This document shows positions 29,936 through 40,210 of a stretch of 64,000 nucleotides of DNA, piece after piece. The notes below the pieces were generated by a model. The model saw only the letters and a list, made by a program, of their open reading frames with translations, was not told where the DNA came from and did not search any database. The stretch comes from Cynocephalus volans (lineage: Eukaryota > Chordata > Mammalia > Dermoptera > Cynocephalidae). Location: the NCBI RefSeq assembly GCF_027409185.1, contig NC_084463.1, positions 156,476,369-156,540,368 on the forward strand. The letters run 5' to 3'. Position 1 is the stretch's first letter. Each line of letters starts with the position of its first letter. The translations under genes were made by a program, and so were the position numbers.

Positions 29936-30034
29936 CATCCTTCACATCCTGCCTCCCAGCCCCTGGCCTCAGAATCAGTCAAACTCCAGGCCCATCTGCT
30001 GCCATGCCCAGCCCAGGCCTGATATACCTGAAGT
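29936..30034 (-). other. Non-L1 sequence between L1 5' end and TSD
   Basis: 99 bases lie between the inferred L1 5' end and the 5' target-site copy. They do not resemble the older L1 that should be next to the duplication. This could be a 5' transduction from an upstream start, or part of a longer 5'UTR of this L1 subfamily. Confidence 0.5.
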
Positions 30035-30165
30035 CAAAGTGTACTTATTCTTTATGCCCCTTGTCCAATCTCTCCCCATCCCCTTCTCCCTCCCCCCTCC
30101 CACCTCTAATTACCCTAGAATTCTTTTCTCCTTCTGAAAGAGTAATGGTTACTCTGTTGATCTGA
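30035..30165 (-). mobile_element. Older truncated L1, right part
   Basis: Resumes after the second TSD copy with TTTATGCCCCTTGTCC... and a CT-rich part, ending near 30165 beside TCAAGTCTTTT. Together with 23017-23140 it is one 5'-truncated L1. Confidence 0.65.
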
Positions 30166-30330
30166 TCAAGTCTTTTAACCTCAGTTTCCTTATCTGGAAA
30201 ATGGGGCACAGTGATGATAATCCCACCTTGGGGACTGATGTGTGTCTCAGATAAGCAAAGGGCCCTGAAAGAGTTTTGCAAACTCCTGAACACTAAACAA
30301 ATTATTCTGGCTCTTGGGGGTAATCTGATG
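30166..30330 (+). repeat. MIR right part, split by L1 insertions
   Basis: TTTTAACCTCAGTTTCCTTATCTGGAAAATGGGGC continues the MIR begun at 22945. Confidence 0.75.
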
Positions 30331-30984
30331 ATTAGGGGTGACTCCTGAAACCCCTGGGGAACAATACTGAGTCAAGTAAAATGACTGCTATTACTGAATC
30401 ACAACACTGCCACCTGGGAGCTAGCTCAGCTCTAGCAGCTCTCCTCACCGCTACCAGCCAACACTTCACTTGCCAGAGACTTCAAGCCTGAAATCACACT
30501 GCAAGGAGAGCTGTTAAGTCCTCAGTTTCTTATAAATTTCCCACATCCGCCTATGATATTGGAAGAAGTTGTTACCATAGCAATCTGCAAAGTTCAATCT
30601 GCATGTGTTACAGGGAATTGGCCCCATCCCACCCCTCATGTCAAAAACACCTGCTGTTGCCTTAGAAACCTTCCTAATCCTGCTGCTTAATGAGGAAATA
30701 TTTGTTGACCTGATCTAGTTTTCTTTTCCCCAGAATGCATCCAAATATCAGACTGTTTAGTCTCCTTCCTGACTTCCCACCGGAGGTGATAAAAACAAAT
30801 CAAATCATATCACACTCTTCTCACCTGACCCAAAGCAACACCAAATTGACTTACCCCAAGATTTGAAAAATTGGAGTAAGCCACAGAAAGGGAGACTTTT
30901 TTGGTTTCATTCTTTCTAAGGAATTGCTGAGGTTAGGGTTGGAGACTCCTCCCTGGCCCCCAGTGCTGAATTGTTAAGACAGTG

Positions 30985-31270
30985 TGAAGGGCAGAAGAAA
31001 GAGTTCAGGACTTTAGAGCCAAATACCCCTAGATTTAAATCCCAGTTTGACCTTTTACTAACTATGTAAGCTTAGGCAAATTATGCAGCCTTTCTCATTC
31101 TGCTTCTCATTTGTAAACAGGGCCAATATTATCAGCATGGGGGGCGGGGGGGAACGGAGTGTAAGGATTTCATGAAAATTAAACAAGACAATCTCTAGAG
31201 GTGATAAGGTGCTAGAAAAACCAAGCAGCAGGCTTGGCCCTTGGCTGGTGCTAGGTAGTATTAATTCACA
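30985..31270 (+). repeat. MIR SINE remnant
   Basis: GGACTTTAGAGCCAAATACCCCTAGATTTAAATCCC and TTTACTAACTATGTAAGC, then CTCATTTGTAAACAGGGCC. Diverged MIR in sense. Confidence 0.7.
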
Positions 31271-32739
31271 CACCCTCACACCTTATTTTATAACCTTATT
31301 GGTACAAAATGCTGCCTGTCAATGCTGCCAGGCACCCAGCTAGGTACAGTGTCAGAGGACTCCGAAAGAGCTGATCCCAGAGGGAAGCAAAGGGCATGGC
31401 TTTCTGAAACAAGCTCCAGATCCATCTGAACAAAGTCCTTCAATATGAGCACATACATACTCATATATCTATGGGAGGAATGTACAATCTCTCACTATAA
31501 GGCTTTATGAAGGAAACCATCGCCTTTACATAAATATTTACATAACAACCCAGTGCTCCTCAGGTCCACTGAAAAACTCCATCTGAGCCCCACTCTGCCT
31601 AGAGGCAGTGCCCCCCAAGCGAGAAGACCCAGGAATGGTGAGCCCACTCACTGTGCCAAAAGTGGAGGCACTCAGGAGCTGCAGAAGACTCCAGGAAATC
31701 AGCTAAACTGCCCAGCGGGTTGGGGTGCTCCGTCAGCACAGGGCAAGCTGCAGAGCCTGAACCCTACCCTTGCAGGGTCCCCAGCTCCTCACCTGCCTTG
31801 CCCACACAGCTCATCCCCAAAAGGGACGTCCTCCCAAACCTGATGAACCTCTCGCCTGCATACCAGCATTTGACTCCAAATGCCGACATCTCCACCCACC
31901 TCACTTACCACCTTTTTCTCTCCCCAAAACCAGACTCCCTTCCAACCTCCACTTCCATCAATGACCTCAGCCTCTCACCCTCATTTCGAATTCTCTAGGC
32001 CAGCTCAGACATGTGGGTCTCCCTCATCTCTGAGATCCGATCACCAAGTTTTGTCTAAGTCCCTTAATTGCATCCATCCCTGCCCTTCCGCAAGCTCCAA
32101 ACTGGTCTTCCAACCTTCCTTAAGACCATCCTGCCTGCCACGCACCTCTGGATTAATTTTTCCTGAAACACTGCTTTCCCACTCCCTCCACCTTCCCTAA
32201 GGCTAGCCATCTCTTCCCTTCCCCCCCTTATCTCCCATAAGTGGGGACAGAGCAGTCTACACAGCCTGACCAGTCAGGACATGACACCTCCATCCTCTCT
32301 TTCCACTTGTCCAGTGTGCCCTACTCCTGTCATTTTTCAACATTTTTTAAAGAATTTTTTTTTTCTAACAAAACATTACCCCAAACCCCACTGCACAGAA
32401 CAGACCAGGGAGGACATGCTCTGGGCGAGGGGTCCAGAGAGCTCTACTCTCACAGCTCTGTTTCCCCCTGACCCCTAGGTGGCTCCAGACGCACATTCCC
32501 AAAACACCCTTTGACAACCACTGCCCTGACCCCTCACCTCTGCTAATCTCAACATTCGCCACCCTCACACCACCCCCGGTCCTCCACTCCCTTTCAGGTG
32601 CGATATCTCACCAGCAGAGCAGAGTGAGGGACAGTTCTGCAGCAGAGAGGAGGGGGTGGAACCAGGCTTTACCACCTACTGCCTGGCTGCCCTCCTGAGC
32701 AGGCATAGCTGTCCCATCAGTGAAATAGGAATGATGACG
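31271..32739. other. Intron stretch, no gene recognised
   Basis: CT-rich sequence with several chance open frames and no splice or domain support. L2-like pieces may be present, but I cannot place them. Confidence 0.4.
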
Positions 32740-32995
32740 GTCACAGCAGCTAACATTTAGAGAGCCTTCACTATGTACAGAGCCCTGTTCTAGGTACTCT
32801 ATATACAACGACTCATGTAATCCTCACAACAGATTATGCCATGGTATATCCTCGGGTTTTCCTCATTTTACATACAAGAAAACCAGACCAAAGAGAAGTT
32901 TCGTGCCTGCCCACAGTCTCATGAGGAGGAAATGGTGGAGCCTGGATTTCAATCAAGGTCTGGCTTTGGGGACCACACTCTTCACCACTACACTA
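32740..32995 (-). repeat. MIR SINE remnant
   Basis: Reversed MIR: ACTCATGTAATCCTCACAACAG, TTTTACATACAAGAAAACC, then GGAGCCTGGATTTCAATCAAGGTCTGGC. Confidence 0.75.
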
Positions 32996-33239
32996 CGCTC
33001 CTCTCAATCAAGTCCACACCCATAAAACGCAGTGCCCAGCTCTGAGGACAAACTTAGTAAATGGTCGTTATTACTAATATCTTTCAACTAGCCTCCTAAA
33101 GAGTAAGGCTTGTTATAGTATGTTCTGAACCCAGCACAACACTGTCATCAACAAATACTAGCATGGTAACTGCTCTCCTTTACCAGCCCTCAGGCTAAAG
33201 TCCAAACTCAGCCTCCTTCAGACCTCTTCTGTGCAGGGG

Positions 33240-33440
33240 AGACGTAGTGATTATAAAGGCTCAGAATCTGGAAGGCAGACAGCCCTGCGCTCCTGATCAC
33301 CTACCAGCTGGGGAGCTTAGGCAGGTTATTTACCTCTCTGTGACTAAGTTTCTTCCACAGACTGGACTTCTATAAGGACAGAATGAGTTAGTGCCTTGAA
33401 AGTCTAATCCCCAGAGCACAATAAATGGCCATGATTTTTA
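33240..33440 (+). repeat. MIR SINE remnant
   Basis: CTCAGAATCTGGAAGGCAGACAG, GGGAGCTTAGGCAGGTTATTTACCTCTCTGTG, and CAGAGCACAATAAATGG. Confidence 0.65.
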
Positions 33441-34394
33441 TCACCGTGACTGAGCTCACGCACTCAGCCCATCCTTACCTCTGAGACTTAAGTGCTTCCC
33501 ATGTGGACTCTGAGAACTTAGGATTCCTCCAGAGACGGCATCAGTCAACAGAGAGACGTAATTCTGATCCTTGGATGTAATCAGATCAATAACATTTAAC
33601 TTCAATCAATAGGATGGCCAAGAAACAGGTATTTGAATAAGTAGTCTGTTCTTGAAACTTCCTGACAGTAAAACCCAGCCACTTGGTGAGGCCTCCTCCT
33701 TCTTTGGCCCATGACTCTGATTTGAAAAGAAAAAGATCCTAAATGACTTCAAACCAAACTTCCATCTGTTTCTCCTTTGTCCCGACTGTTCAGATGGCTC
33801 AGAAAGGATTTCAGTCTGCCATTGTCAGTCCTCCTCACCCACACTTGTAATCTGCACATAGCAAGCTGAGCAAGCAGATTCAACTTTCCTTTAAGGAAGG
33901 ATCTAGAGGGTCAAAGCAAAGACACACTCAGGACAAACACCCAGGAGTATGCATGGGGTCAGGCAAGGTGTGTCTATTCTAAGTTCAAGATGACGAGACT
34001 GCTGTTCTCACTGATTTGGGGCCATCATAGGCTTGTATAAGGTGGCAGACCCTGCCCCTGCCAGCGATAAGCCTGACCCTATGAACTTCTGGGTCCAGCA
34101 GAATCATAAACAGGCAGACAGGTGTGTTGAGAGCAACAGCACAGCCACAGAAAAAGAGACACCAAGACAGAGTCTCCTCATATGTACTTTTAACTCAGGC
34201 TGGAATCCACGAAGGCCATTATCAAACAGGCAGAAGGTGGCAGTGCTGTGCCAGTGGTTACACTGACCTCTGGAGTCATTTTCATCCTTATGCGGAATGT
34301 CTACCCCAGCCAGCATCTCCAGCAGCTGCCCGCCTGGTTCTAACAGACTCAGCCCTCTCCAGCCCTCTTCCACACACCCCAGCAACCTCTAAAA

Positions 34395-35010
34395 AACAAA
34401 ATCAGACTCTCGTGGCCCTGCTTTAAAACCTTCTATGATTCACCAGTGCTCTCTGGTGTGATGTTCAAAATCTTGTGCTCCTTGGCTGAGTATACAAGGC
34501 ACTGTAACAGCTGACCCCAAACCTCCTTTTCCCGCTAGATCTCCCTCCACTACCCTTGGGTTGATCACTCCACCCAAACTCTTTAAGTTCCACCTACTAT
34601 TCCCATAACACAAAACATACTTCAGGTCACTTAACAAATATTGATCTATAAAGATTAGTGAGACAGGGATCCTGCCCCTAAGGAGTTCACAGCGCATACC
34701 GCCCTGCGTTTGCTCTGCCTGTTCCTCTGCCTGGAATACTCTGTCTACACTTTCTCCATCTAGAATATGCCTGCTCATCCCTCCAATGTCAGCACCTCTG
34801 TGAAGCTTTCCTTGCTCCAGACTCCCAAGGAATTCATCCTGCCTGCCAGTGGTACTCTGTAAATACCACATAACATTTATTATTTAGGAATCAGCATGTT
34901 TCTTCAGCAAGAATGTGAACTCCCCAAGGGCACAGCCTGTGTCTCACTCATTCCTGTGTCCTAGCACCTAGGTCAACACTGAGCACACACGAGGCTCCCC
35001 ATGAGTGCTT
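34395..35010 (+). repeat. LINE-2-like remnant
   Basis: ACCTTCTATGATTCACCAGTGCTCTCTGG, later TGTGAACTCCCCAAGGGCACAGCC and CCTAGCACCTAGGTCAACACTGAGC match the 3' part of L2. Diverged; ends approximate. Confidence 0.6.
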
Positions 35011-35539
35011 ACTGGACAGCAACTTCCACTTTCAGCCGGCATGGAGGAACAGGGACCTTGCCTCAAACAACTAAAAAGCCAGACAAAATAAATAAAACAA
35101 AAGTTTTCAAATATTGAACAACCAGGCAGCACAGAAAAGTGATGCGTGAGAGGGGGAAACAAAGAAGGGGAGCTCTGCAGCTGCCCAACTCACTGCCTAG
35201 ACAGTCTCCAGGCCATGGCACAGGGAGTTGAGGACAGGGATTCAGGAGTCCAGTGAGGCCAAGGTGGAGAGAAGAGAGCTGCACAGAGAACCCCAGAAAC
35301 GCACAGAGGGTCCCCTCCAATTCTCAGCTAATACCAATCAGTACTGATCAAGATTAGAGGGTAACATCATCCTTGGACCTCAAATTAAGCCAGGAATAGT
35401 TTGTGTCCTCACCAGCCACAATGGAAAAACCTCATAATTTGCAGGATGTCAGTAGAATAATAAGAAGGGTATTGCTTTGATGGTAGGGAAAAATTAGGCC
35501 TGGTCTAAAGGCTGTTCTGATCTTTAGAGGATGAAACTA

Positions 35540-37230
35540 TTTCCAAGTAACTTAAGAGTGTCCCAAAACAATGCAAAGAATATTTACAGAAATACGAAAA
35601 TATCCAACACCCAAAAAGGTAAAAATCACTGGAACAACGTCTTTAAAGTACTGAAAGAAAAACAGTCAACCTAGAATTCCATATCCAGGGAAAATATCTT
35701 TCAAAAATAAAGCCAAATAAAGACTTCATCAGACATCCAAAAGCTGAAAGAATTCATCACCAACAGACCAGCACTACAAGAAATGTTACAGGAAGTCTTC
35801 AAGTCAGAAAGAACATGAAACAAGATGGAAATCCAGATCTATATGGAGGAATTAGAGATGCTTACTATGTGTCTTAGAGCAACCACTAAAAAAAAACTGA
35901 AACTCTGCACATATTACACAGTAACGCCCCATTCTCCCTTGCCCCCATCCCAGGCAATCATCATTCTTTTTCCTGTCTATATGAATGTGACTACTCTAGG
36001 AACCTCACACAAGAGGAGTCATACAATATTTGTTCTTTCATGACTGCCTTGTTTCACTTAGCATGTCTTCAAGGTTCATCCATGTTGTTGCATGTGTCAA
36101 ATCTTCCTTCCTTTTTAAGATTAAATAATATTTTACCTAATGCAGTACCACATTTTGTTTTCCATTCATTTGTTAATGGAAACTTGGTTTGTTTCCACCT
36201 TTTGACTACTGTAAATAATGCTGCTATAAATGTGTGCTCATATAGTTCATATAGAACAAATACCTGTTCAAGTTCCTGCTTTGACTTCTTTTGGGTATAT
36301 ACCCAGAAGTGGAATTGCTGGATCATATGGTCTTCTCCGTTTAATTTTTTGAGGAATCGCCATACTGTTTTCCATACTGACTACATCATTTTACATTCCC
36401 ATCAAAAATGCACAAGGGTTACAATTTCTCCACATCCTCACCACCACTTCTTATGTTCTGTTATTTTGATAAGAGCCATCCTATTGGGTGTGAAGTAGTA
36501 TCTTATTGCGTTTTTAATTTGCATTTCCCTAATAACTAGTGATGTTGAGCACCTTTTCATGTTTTTGCTTTGGGGTCATTTGTATACCTTCTTTGCAGAA
36601 ATATCTATTCAAGTCCTTTGCCCATTTTTGAATTGGGTTGTTTCTATTTTCACTGTTGAGTTGCAGGAGTTCTTCATCTATACTGGATATCAATCTGCTA
36701 ACACCAACTTTTAAAAAGCTGGACTGTCTATATTAACATCAGACAAAGTAGATTACGGAGCAAAGAATATTTCCAGAGATTAAAAGGGTCATTTCATGAT
36801 AAAGGAGGTCAGTTCATCAAGGGAATATAATACTAGTAAATGTTTATGCCCTTAGTAACAGAGCTTCAAAACACATAAAACAAAAACTGATAAAACTCCA
36901 AAGAGAAATGGAAAAATACTCAATTACAGTCAGAAGTTTCAATGCCCCTCTCTCGATAACTGATAAAACAGTACACAGAAAATCACTAAGGACAACTTGA
37001 ACAACATTACCAACCAACTTGACTTAATTGAAATTTACAGAACACTCCACCCAACAACAGCACCCAACAACACAATCTTCTCAAGTGCTCACAGAACATT
37101 TACCAACATAGACCAAATCCTGGGCCATAAAACAAGTCTTACTAAATTTAAAACAATTCAAATCATACAAAGTATGTCTTCTGTCTATAAAGAAATTAAA
37201 TTAGACATCAATGTTTACTGGCCAGGAAAA
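35540..37230. mobile_element. Old L1 fragments in mixed orientation
   Basis: About 35540-35900 reads as L1 on plus (GAATTCATCACCAACAGACC). About 35915-36700 reads as an L1 ORF2 3' end on minus (GTTTCACTTAGCATG, TTCATCCATGTTGTTGCATG). About 36710-37230 reads as L1 ORF2 on plus, with an endonuclease-like remnant (NQLDLIEIYRTLHP). All are broken by stops. Confidence 0.65.
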
Positions 37231-37390
37231 TAAAGTAATACTGTAATACTAACTCTGCCCCTTTTACTACCTGTAATCCTGCTGAGGAGGGACCAGAAAA
37301 ATTAGCAGCAGGATTAAAAGTACTTACAGGTCTTCATTGCTAGGCCTACCTGACCTGAGTTGTCTGTTTGAAGTTCCCAGGTCAGAGGCT

Positions 37391-37418
37391 CTCCTCCTCT
37401 CCTCTCCTCTCCTCTCCT
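37391..37418. repeat. Simple repeat (CTCCT)n
   Basis: Tandem CCTCT pentanucleotides within intron 1. Confidence 0.85.
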
Positions 37419-37941
37419 CCACAACCCATCCTAAGCCCCAGGGGCCCCACTTGTCAGCGTCAGCTAAGTCAAGACAAACCTGTTTAATATGTGCTCCCTC
37501 TTTCATATAAACCAGTGAAAGCAGATAAAGAAGAGAGAAATGAAATAGAGAGGGCATCTAAGTAAACATGTCTTTAAAGTAGCAAAACCTCAGAGACTAC
37601 TGCCATTACAGAGGTCTCTCTGTCACAGGGCAACCATCTGAGAACAAACCAGAACCTTCTGAAAACTCCAGATCCTGCAAGGAAACTTCTAGCAGAATTT
37701 CCACATAACAGAGATCCAATTGGATTAAAACATGGTCTTCAATGACCTGATTATGTCAGTTTGGAAAAACCCTACTACTACTGGCCAACAGTGTCCAGAA
37801 ATGATACATATGGCTAGTTATTTCAATGCCCTCTTAGCAGCAGATTAGCAAATTTCAAAGCAAGAAACAAAAAGAAAACAAGAATCCTTAGTAATAATCT
37901 CACTTCCAAGCTACCAGTGGCCCAGCAAATCTACAAAGTTC

Positions 37942-38112
37942 CTAAGGTGGTGCTTCCCAAACCTGCTTTACTGTAAGAATCATCCAGTGTTAAAAATAGT
38001 TTTCTGAGTCCCCCTTCAGACAGTATCACAACAATCTCCAGACGCGAGGCTCTGTATTTTTAACAAGTATCACAGATAATTCTTAAGGTCCAACAAGTTT
38101 GGGAAACTAAGG
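37942..38112. mobile_element. MER5A-like non-autonomous hAT element
   Basis: GTGCTTCCCAAACCTGC at one end and AAGTTTGGGAAAC at the other form inverted ends. GTATTTTTAACAAGT and the middle match the known MER5A order. No coding content. Confidence 0.65.
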
Positions 38113-38155
38113 AATCTGAGAGGCAATATCACATACTTAAAAGCACATTAGCTTT

Positions 38156-38342
38156 GGGCCGAGCCCGTGGCGCACTCGGGAGAGTGCGGCGCTGGGAGCG
38201 CAGCGACGCTCCCGCCACGGGTAACGCTCCCGCCACGGGTAACGCTCCCGCCACGGGTTCGGATCCTATATAGGACTGGCCGATGCACTCACTGGCTGAG
38301 TGCCAGTAACGAAAAAGACAAAAAAAAAAAAAAAAAAAAAAA
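38156..38342 (+). mobile_element. CYN-like SINE with internal 18-bp triplication
   Basis: Starts GGGCCGAGCCCGTGGCGC, has GGTTCGGATCC and CTATATAGGAC, and ends with AAAAAGAC and a 27-base A tail. A duplication, AAAAGCACATT(A/T)GCTTT, flanks it at 38139-38155 and 38343-38359. Three 18-base units (ACGCTCCCGCCACGGGTA) lie in a row at 38206-38259. Confidence 0.88.
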
Positions 38343-38364
38343 AAAAGCACATTTGCTTTGAAAT

Positions 38365-38560
38365 GAGACTGATACGTTAAAAATCCCAACTTGGCCACTT
38401 ACTGGCTGTGTGACACTAACCAAGTTATCTAACATCTCTACAAATCATTTACTCCATCTGTAAAATGGGATCACCACCTACCTGGAAATGTTCTCAGAAT
38501 TCAGTATGTTGAGAAAGCCCCTAGAACCGTGCCTAGCACAAGGCAGCCAAGCAAGAAATC
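38365..38560 (+). repeat. MIR SINE remnant
   Basis: CCAACTTGGCCACTTACTGGCTGTGTGAC, then CCATCTGTAAAATGGGATC and CCGTGCCTAGCACAAGGC. Confidence 0.8.
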
Positions 38561-39529
38561 AGAGCTATTAGTTGCTACCCGCAAAACAGCCACCAGAAGC
38601 TACCCAGATGAAGTCTACAATAACAATTTTGTACTTAATGGAAGTTACAAAGGCACCGGGCCAGATTTCCAAGATAACCTAGGAAAAAGGCTTTTCTGGG
38701 TACTATGGCTGCCAAGAACGAACACTCACTTCAGCATCCATTATTTTACCCCAACAGTCCTCAATCCCACCCAGAACCAGAGTGCAGGTATGCGCAGGGT
38801 TGCAGCTTCGGATGGCAGCCAAAAAAAGTTTCTCCTTCCACAGTCCCTCTGTCACCACCACCTCCAACTTTAGGACTGGGAGTCAGGTGGCAGCATCCGG
38901 GGTGCTCCAGTAGGAAATGGGAGGCATGGAGCCAACGAAGGGGGTGGAAAAGACCTTAGACAGCAACTGAGAACTGGGATACTGCTGAAGCAAAGGGAAA
39001 TGAGTCTGTGAAGTTTATAAGGCTGAATATGGACAGTCCCAGGGTGAACTAGCCTAAACAAGGTGTAGCTGAGAAAGCACTGCCTGGGCTCAGGAGCTGA
39101 CACATTGAGATGCAGTCAGCTTTGCCAGTAACTCACAACACAGCCCTGGCTAATTCCTTCCCCCATCCATAAAGTGGGAAATCACCACACCGGCTGTGAG
39201 GAGGAAACTGAGAGGAAACAGGCATACACCGGGTATATATATACTACTGCCCTTTATACCCAGAGGGTCCAGGGGTAAGGATTGGTCAGTGACACTAGGC
39301 GATCCAAGATCTGGGTCCAGAATAAAGGACAAGAACAGAGCCAAGGCTGAAATCCCCATCCTCTCGCTGACCTGGAGAAAGGGCTAAGCCCCTCCAACCC
39401 CACTCTGTCACATGCTTCCCGTGTGTCGTCTGGCAATTCAGACCCCACTCGGAAGCTTCAGTTTCCCCATCTATACAATGGGCAAACTAGCTCTAATGGG
39501 ACCAGAATTGTTACCGCAAGATGCTTGAA
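38561..39529. other. Intron 1 proximal to the promoter
   Basis: No repeat or exon recognised. A GTATATATATACTA stretch occurs near 39233. Confidence 0.4.
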
Positions 39530-40210
39530 CACGGGGTGCGGGGCTGCCATAGGGGTGGAGGATGGAGGGTGGCGGTGGGGAGGGGTTGGGGCGGGGCTGG
39601 AGGCGCGACCTGCCGGGGAGGGGGGGAGCCGGGGCGGCGCCTCGAGGCCCTCCGCCCCCCACCGCAAAGGGCAGGGGCGCCCCCACCGCGCGAGTCACGC
39701 GCCCCTCGCGCCCAATCACCGGCCTCAGCCGGGGTGAGGCGGGCAGGCGAGGGCGCGCCGGGAGCCATTGCCGGCGCCCCCCCCACCCCTCGTCCTCGGC
39801 CACGCCCGCCTGCGGCAGAGCCCGGACCCCCCACAAGACCAGCTCACCTGCCGGTCCGCCGCCGCTGCCGCCGACGCCGGTTAAACCACAGCCGCGCCCA
39901 CACTTCCGGTATCTAGGAGGCCCGCCCCTCCCGCCGGAAGTGACACCCCCTCCAACGTCCCGGCGCTGGAGCAGGGCCACGCCACTCGCCCCCCGAACAC
40001 GTTGGGCACCCCGCCTGGCGTGCCTTGGAGTTACCACGACACTGTCCAGCACACGAACGTGCACTCACGGCCACCCGGTACCACCCCCACGGGAGGGCCC
40101 ACGAGACCCTCCCGCTCGCGCTGGACGCCCGGCCCCGCCCCCGGAGGAGACCCTGCCCCCTGGGCGGAGACCAGGCCGCCTGGGCGAGTGCGCCTGCGCA
40201 AACATCGTGC
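39530..40210 (-). promoter_or_regulatory. VPS37C: CpG island / VPS37C promoter
   Basis: Very GC- and CpG-rich compared with its flanks. ETS-type cores CCGGAAGT(G) occur at about 39901-39908 (minus) and 39933-39941 (plus), with GC boxes such as GGGGCGGGC. No TATA box is seen, fitting a housekeeping promoter. The exact start site is not visible. Divergent transcription to the plus side is possible but unsupported. Confidence 0.75.
39848..39935 (-). other. VPS37C: VPS37C exon 1 (5'UTR, non-coding)
   Basis: On the minus strand, sequence after the ETS motifs leads to GGACCGGCAG and a GTGAGCT donor at 39847-39841. No ATG lies in it, so translation starts in exon 2. The 5' end is approximate. Confidence 0.65.

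Larger units (their letters stand above)
23141..30034 (-). mobile_element. Full-length LINE-1 with both ORFs intact
   Basis: On the minus strand: 5' sequence with a YY1-type CAAGATGGC at 29916-29908, a GC-rich 5'UTR of about 1.5 kb, ORF1 (28407-27409), a spacer of about 190 bp, ORF2 (27221-23394), a 3'UTR with a G run and AATAAA (23189-23184), and A tails. A perfect duplication of CAAAGTGTACTTATTCTTT flanks the element at 23122-23140 and 30035-30053. The insertion therefore came from target-primed reverse transcription and is young. It lies in VPS37C intron 1, in the same orientation as the gene. Confidence 0.93.
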
